This document shows positions 43,581 through 47,423 of a stretch of 47,423 nt of DNA, one piece after another. A program made the translations under genes and the position numbers. This stretch comes from Hyphomicrobiales bacterium (GTDB lineage Bacteria; Pseudomonadota; Alphaproteobacteria; Rhizobiales; Rhizobiaceae), in the NCBI GenBank assembly GCA_026400435.1, contig JAPLOZ010000104.1, positions 1 to 47,423 on the forward strand, written 5' to 3'. Position 1 is the stretch's first letter, and every line of letters starts with the position of its first letter. Below the pieces are notes generated by a model. The model ran no database searches, had not been told where the DNA came from, and was given only the letters and a program-made list of their open reading frames with translations.

Positions 43581-44265
43581 TTCAGCACCTCATGTAGTCG
43601 CAACGCATACAGTCCGACGTCCATCCGAACCTCCCACGGTTGGCCTCTCAGATAGTCCCGTGGCGACTGGCCGCCAAAATCCCTGTTCGGCGTCGCATAC
43701 CAGTCGGTGATCTGCCATTGACGGTAGGTTGGAATGCGCACCAGATTGCGCCAATCTTCAATTCGTTCTCCGACAAATCCGTCGCGGCGAGCCGGCGTTT
43801 TTACGACAATGTGATGGATATCGTATCCGGGTTCAGGCTCCGCTAGTGCACGCCTGAGTTGATCAAGATATTTCGGTTCATCCTGGTAGGCAATGATCCG
43901 GTCCCGGGCACGGTCACAATCCAGTTGGCGACACGTGCGGTCTGAAACTGCACGTTGGTCTCCAAAAGGTATTTCGCAACACGTATCGCCCAGACGTTGC
44001 GCTCTCTGGTCGTCGGTGGCGGTTTCTCCGGGAATTTCGAAATGTCTTCCGGATCACCGCCGATCAGTATGAGGTCGGCATCGCCGTCCTCGTCCACCCA
44101 TTCGCCGCCATCGAGGTTTCCTGCGGGCACTCGCGGCTGATCGGGACGGAATCCCGCTTTGCGCGCTAGATTTTGCAAGCGAACAACGGGCAGTTGGATG
44201 GTGGCGCCAAGGATGGCGTAGAGCAATTTGGAACAGGAAAGTTGAATGCTGTTTTCTGAAGGCAT
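43577..44265 (-). pseudogene. Frameshifted HHI-motif toxin-like gene
   Basis: The upstream frame (44265 to about 43909) reads MPSENSIQLSCSK..., then RKAGFRPDQPRVPAGNLDGGEW, then ERNVWAIRVAKYLLE and RVANWIVTV, before running into noise and a stop at 43843. The next frame carries the obvious continuation: RDRIIAYQDEPKYLDQLRRA, PGYDIHHIVVKTPARRDG, WRNLVRIPTYRQWQI, DFGGQSPRDYLRG, GLYALRLHEVLK, ending at TGA 43577-43579. The frames meet at the CCCGGG run near 43903-43908; one extra G after GTG would restore TVARDRIIAY. The full protein would be about 229 residues. DIHHI plus a downstream NLVRIP resembles HNH-like nuclease layouts. It is either a true pseudogene, a sequencing error or programmed slippage. 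Confidence 0.65.
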
Positions 44266-44526
44266 GGCCTGCGTCTCCGTGCAGGCGGCATTTTTCAGGC
44301 ACTTGTCGGATGGATGGACAAAATCTCGTTGAGAAATCCTTTTGCGACGAGGCCTAAGCCACTGGTAACCCATTGTCTTGCAACGGGTTTGTCGCGTTGT
44401 GGCGCGCCATATCCGGGTTAAGGCCTGAATTTTCTGTCCACGGCCAGCCCACCCGGCTTCTGGACAAGCGGATTCTAGGGCGCTACAACTGCAAGGTATT
44501 TTTTCCTCTCCCCAAGGGAGCGTCCC

Positions 44527-45177
44527 ATGCTGTCGCATGAGCGCGTCTGGGCCGCGATAGACGCGTTGGCCGCACGCTATTCCCTGTCTGCCTCGGGCCT
44601 GGCGAAGCGCGCAGGCCTCGATTCCACGGCGTTCAACAAGTCGAAGCGGCAGTCGGCGGACGGCCGTCCGCGCTGGCCGTCGACGGAATCGCTCGCCAAG
44701 ATCATCGAGGCGACCCAGTCGTCGCTCGACGAATTCTTCTCGTTGGTCGAGGGAAAGCCTTCCGCAACCGGCCGGCCGCTGCCGCGGCAGATGTCGACCG
44801 TGCCGCTGCTCGGCTTCGCCCAGGCAGGCGCCGGGGGCTTCTTCGACGATGCTGGATTCCCGGCTGGACAGGGCTGGGACCTGATCGAATTGCCGGCGAC
44901 GGCTGCCGACGGATCCTACGCTCTCCAGGTGCAGGGCGATTCCATGCTGCCGCTCTACCGGCACGGCGACACGCTGGTGGTGCAGCCCAATGCTCCCATC
45001 CGCAAAGGCGACCGCGTGGTCGTCAAGACGATCTCGGGGGAGGTGATGGCAAAGGTGCTCGAACGGCGCACCTCCGCCGTCGTGGAACTCATCTCGCTCA
45101 ATCCCGATCATCCGCACAGGCGCCTGAACGCCGGCGATGTCGAATGGCTGGCGCGCATCGTCTGGGCGAGCCAGTAG
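44527..45177 (+). CDS. XRE-family regulator with S24 (LexA/CI-like) peptidase domain
   Basis: The 216-residue protein has an N-terminal helix-turn-helix (LSASGLAKRAGLDSTAFNKSKR) and a C-terminal S24 domain. The Ser/Lys dyad is Ser139 (VQGDSMLPLYRHGD) and Lys176 (GEVMAKVLERR). A possible self-cleavage site is Ala100-Gly101 in GFAQAGAGG. Proteins of this kind repress damage-inducible or phage-type genes and are inactivated by RecA-assisted cleavage, although this type is also a stable chromosomal gene in Rhizobiales beside lysK (from memory). ATG 44527 has AAGGGAG about 7 nt upstream. It is followed at 14 bp by the thermonuclease-like gene. No prophage genes are nearby. Confidence 0.87.
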   Translation: MLSHERVWAAIDALAARYSLSASGLAKRAGLDSTAFNKSKRQSADGRPRWPSTESLAKIIEATQSSLDEFFSLVEGKPSATGRPLPRQMSTVPLLGFAQAGAGGFFDDAGFPAGQGWDLIELPATAADGSYALQVQGDSMLPLYRHGDTLVVQPNAPIRKGDRVVVKTISGEVMAKVLERRTSAVVELISLNPDHPHRRLNAGDVEWLARIVWASQ

Positions 45178-45191
45178 GCGGAGGGCGGCCG

Positions 45192-46097
45192 ATGCGCGCG
45201 CTTTTCCTCCCGGCCGGGGCGCTGGTGCTTGCGGTCGCTTTGGTCCTGCTAGGCGGGCGGATGGTTGACCGCCCGGCGCAGTTCGATGCAGCGACGCTCG
45301 ACCCGCCCGATCCCGGGGATATCGTGGAGTTCGGCGACGATCTCGTTGTTTCGTCGGCTGCGGAGCCTGATGATGCCGCGGCCGCTGCCGCTTTGGCGGA
45401 CCAGCCTGCCGAAAGCGCAGCTGCCGTGCCACCGGCCGCGCCTGCCGCATCGCGTCTTGTCGATCCTGCGGCCGTTGCGCCTGCCGAACTGCCCGCGCTG
45501 GATTTGCAGCGCGAGGCGCCGCGCGCTCCGCTCAGCCAGTTGAGCCTTGCCCTGCCGCCGGAGCCTGAACTCAAGAATGAATGGGCCGGAACGCCCTTGT
45601 TTCGGCCGCTCGCTGTCGAGTCGGCCGTCTTTCAGTCGGCTGGCCGCACCATCGCGATCGCCGGCGTGAAAAGCGTGCCGGTCGATGAAAGCTGCGTCCA
45701 CGACGGTGTGGCATGGCCATGCGGGATGCGGGCGCGAACGGCATTTCGCCTCTGGCTGCGCGGCCGCGCGCTGGTCTGCCGGCTGCCTGAGCAGGAACTC
45801 GAGGTGACGCCGGCGCGCTGCCGTCTCGCCAAGCAGGACGCCGGCGCCTGGCTTGTGGCGAACGGCTGGGCGCTTGCCGCGCCGGACGGTCCCTATGTTC
45901 AGGCCGAGGAGAAGGCCCGCGCGGAGAAGATCGGCGTGTTCGGCGCGCCGCCCGAGGCGCCGGCCGTTGCGGATGTCCCGGACGCACCTTTCCTCTCGGC
46001 CGTGCCGGACCTGCCGGTCATGACGGAGGACGGCGTCGATCCCGACCCGCCGGCCGATCCGCGCATGGCGTTTCCGCCAGCCCCGCCGGCTCCCTGA
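45192..46097 (+). CDS. Membrane-anchored thermonuclease (SNase)-like protein, probably inactive
   Basis: The 301-residue protein has an N-terminal signal anchor (LFLPAGALVLAVALVLLGG, residues 4-22), an Ala/Pro/Asp-rich linker to about 130, and an SNase-like domain at about 145-255: IAIAGVKSVPVDESC, WPCGMRARTAFRLWL, LVANGWALAAPDGPYVQAEEKARAEKIGVFG. The Asp/Arg/Glu catalytic set of staphylococcal nuclease is not clearly kept; the usual D-x-Y-G-R segment reads VTPARCRLA. A Pro-rich tail ends it. I use ATG 45192 with GGAGG about 9 nt upstream. It follows the S24 regulator closely and converges with lysK at 3 bp. A binding rather than nuclease role seems likely. Confidence 0.75.
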   Translation: MRALFLPAGALVLAVALVLLGGRMVDRPAQFDAATLDPPDPGDIVEFGDDLVVSSAAEPDDAAAAAALADQPAESAAAVPPAAPAASRLVDPAAVAPAELPALDLQREAPRAPLSQLSLALPPEPELKNEWAGTPLFRPLAVESAVFQSAGRTIAIAGVKSVPVDESCVHDGVAWPCGMRARTAFRLWLRGRALVCRLPEQELEVTPARCRLAKQDAGAWLVANGWALAAPDGPYVQAEEKARAEKIGVFGAPPEAPAVADVPDAPFLSAVPDLPVMTEDGVDPDPPADPRMAFPPAPPAP

Positions 46098-46100
46098 TCC

Positions 46101-47423
46101 CTACGCGGACAGCTGGCCTGACAGCGCCCTGGCGATCAGCGCGCGCGTCTCGGGAATGCCATAGAGGGCGGCGAACGAGCCGAAGCGCGGCCCGCGCTCC
46201 TGGCCGATTAGCACCTGATAAATCATCTGGAAGAAGGCGACCGACACGCCTGGTCCGCCCTCGGGGCTCTGTTTGGAGTGATCCTGGTAGCGCTCGATCC
46301 GGCGCGCGACATTGAGCGCGGCGTTCTGGATCGCCTCGCCGTCGGAACCGATGGCAAGCGCGCCAAGGCTCTCCGAAAGGGCGGCGAGCGCCTCGCGCTC
46401 CACGGCGTCCGGTTCGCGATACACCTTGGTCGGCTTCACGAAGTCGTCGAAATAGCGGATCGCGTAGTCGGTCAGCCGGTCGAGTTCCGGATGCGTCGCC
46501 GGCGTCACGTCAGCCACGTGGCGCGAGATGAAACCCCACAGCACGCCCTTGTCATGCGCATTGGAGGCGCTGACAAGATTGAGCAGGAGCGCGAACGTGA
46601 CGGGCAGGTCGATATCAGGCGGGCTGCCGTCGTGCATATGCCAGACCGGATTGCCGAGCCGCTCCTTCCAGTCCTGGCGCGGATAGGCCGCGAGGAACGA
46701 ATAGTACTCGTCGACAGCCTTGGGGATGACGTCGAAATAGAGCTTCTTTGCCTGCCGGGGACGTTGGAACATGTAAAGGCCGAGGCTCTCGGTCGGCGCA
46801 TAGGTCAGCCATTCGTCGATGGTCAGCCCGTTGCCTTTGGACTTCGAAATCTTCTGGCCGTTCTCGTCCAGGAAAAGCTCGTAGACGAAATGCTCGGGCG
46901 GGCGGCCGCCGAGGATGGCGCAGATCTTGTCGTAGACTACCGCGTTGGTCTGGTGGTCCTTGCCGAACATCTCGAAGTCGACGCTGAGTGCCGCCCAGCG
47001 CATGCCGAAGTCGGGCTTCCACTGGAGCTTCACGGCGCCGCCGGTCACGGGAAGCGTGGTCTCCGTTCCATCCTCGTCGTCGAATGTGATCGTACCCGCC
47101 TTCGCGTCGACAGCCTTCATCGGCACGTAGAGCACGCGGCCGGTTGTCGGCGAGATCGGCAGGAACGGGCTGTAGGTTGCCTGCCGCTCCGGTCCAAGCG
47201 TCGGCAGCATCACCTTCATGATCGCATCGTATTTCTCGGCAGCCTTCAACAGGACGGCGTCGAAGCGGCCGGACTTGTAATACTGCGTCGCGCTGGCGAA
47301 CTCGTAGTCGAAGCCGAACGTGTCGAGGAAGCGGCGCAGCATCGCGTTGTTGTGGTCGCCGAAGCTGGGATATTCGCCGCCGAACGGGTCCGGTACCGAT
47401 GTGAGCGGCTTGTGCAGATGCGG
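46101..47423 (-). CDS. lysK: Lysyl-tRNA synthetase, class I (5' end cut by window edge)
   Basis: Class I LysRS is typical of archaea and alphaproteobacteria and charges tRNA-Lys. The window holds 440 residues of its C-terminal part, in frame to the right edge. The class I KMSKS loop is clear as [13 protein letters not shown], preceded by the catalytic-domain block [20 protein letters not shown] and [15 protein letters not shown] (in parts: [17 protein letters not shown]). The helical anticodon-binding part follows, ending [13 protein letters not shown]. The HIGH motif lies outside the window. There is no class II LysRS signature. It converges with the thermonuclease-like gene at 3 bp. Confidence 0.95.
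   Translation of the reverse strand, partial: PHLHKPLTSVPDPFGGEYPSFGDHNNAMLRRFLDTFGFDYEFASATQYYKSGRFDAVLLKAAEKYDAIMKVMLPTLGPERQATYSPFLPISPTTGRVLYVPMKAVDAKAGTITFDDEDGTETTLPVTGGAVKLQWKPDFGMRWAALSVDFEMFGKDHQTNAVVYDKICAILGGRPPEHFVYELFLDENGQKISKSKGNGLTIDEWLTYAPTESLGLYMFQRPRQAKKLYFDVIPKAVDEYYSFLAAYPRQDWKERLGNPVWHMHDGSPPDIDLPVTFALLLNLVSASNAHDKGVLWGFISRHVADVTPATHPELDRLTDYAIRYFDDFVKPTKVYREPDAVEREALAALSESLGALAIGSDGEAIQNAALNVARRIERYQDHSKQSPEGGPGVSVAFFQMIYQVLIGQERGPRFGSFAALYGIPETRALIARALSGQLSA

Noticed and set aside
44527-45177. LexA or prophage CI repressor
   Set aside because: The HTH is XRE-like rather than LexA winged-helix, and no phage structural or integrase genes are present.

Overview
The window looks like a piece of an alphaproteobacterial chromosome of the order Hyphomicrobiales (Rhizobiales), most like Mesorhizobium and its relatives. 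The grounds are high GC with strong G/C third positions, an NAD-dependent formate dehydrogenase set (fdsGBA-fdhD-fdsD), a class I lysyl-tRNA synthetase, a PodJ-like polarity protein, a TSUP transporter paired with a TIGR02186-type membrane protein, and rhizobial-type palindromic intergenic repeats. I found 36 protein-coding loci (two cut by the window edges, one frameshifted) and no rRNA, tRNA, CRISPR array or insertion sequence.

Layout. 1-2118 (minus): glucose-6-phosphate isomerase followed by a HAD phosphatase that runs off the left edge. 2264-5629 (plus): a MocR-type regulator and a non-pyrrolysine MttB-type methyltransferase, both preceded by TGGACCA/TGGTCC inverted repeats. 5632-9318 (minus): a small unknown protein, a sugar-acid dehydratase of the IlvD/Edd family and the Mrp/ApbC Fe-S carrier. 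9442-16520 (plus): a LysR regulator and the formate dehydrogenase operon. 16557-20962 (minus): a D-tagatose 3-epimerase-like enzyme with an upstream operator-like palindrome, a DUF882 exported protein and an orphan NtrC-type response regulator. 21101-29180 (plus): oligoendopeptidase F, a palindromic repeat, pabB, pabC, a DUF3445 heme N-demethylase-like protein, then the DNA-repair pair Lhr-type helicase and PdeM. 29181-34948 (minus): TIGR02186 protein, TSUP transporter and the 1268-residue PodJ-like protein. 35410-43088 (plus): a MerR regulator and a fatty-acid beta-oxidation operon (two acyl-CoA dehydrogenases, thiolase, cupin, FadB-type fusion) whose promoter is covered by a perfect 30-bp palindrome. 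43116-44265 (minus): a lower-GC accessory islet with a frameshifted HHI-motif toxin-like gene coupled to a DUF2019 protein. 44527-47423: an S24-type XRE regulator, a degenerate thermonuclease-like protein and lysK (minus, cut by the right edge).

How the genes fit together. Most of the window is housekeeping and central metabolism. A one-carbon theme recurs: MttB-type demethylation, formate oxidation, pABA synthesis for folate and a DUF3445 oxidative N-demethylase, although these lie in separate transcription units. The parts most likely to be new are the toxin/DUF2019 islet, the MocR-mttB control region, the long hairpin ahead of the TSUP/TIGR02186 operon, and the 17-bp palindrome ahead of the epimerase gene.
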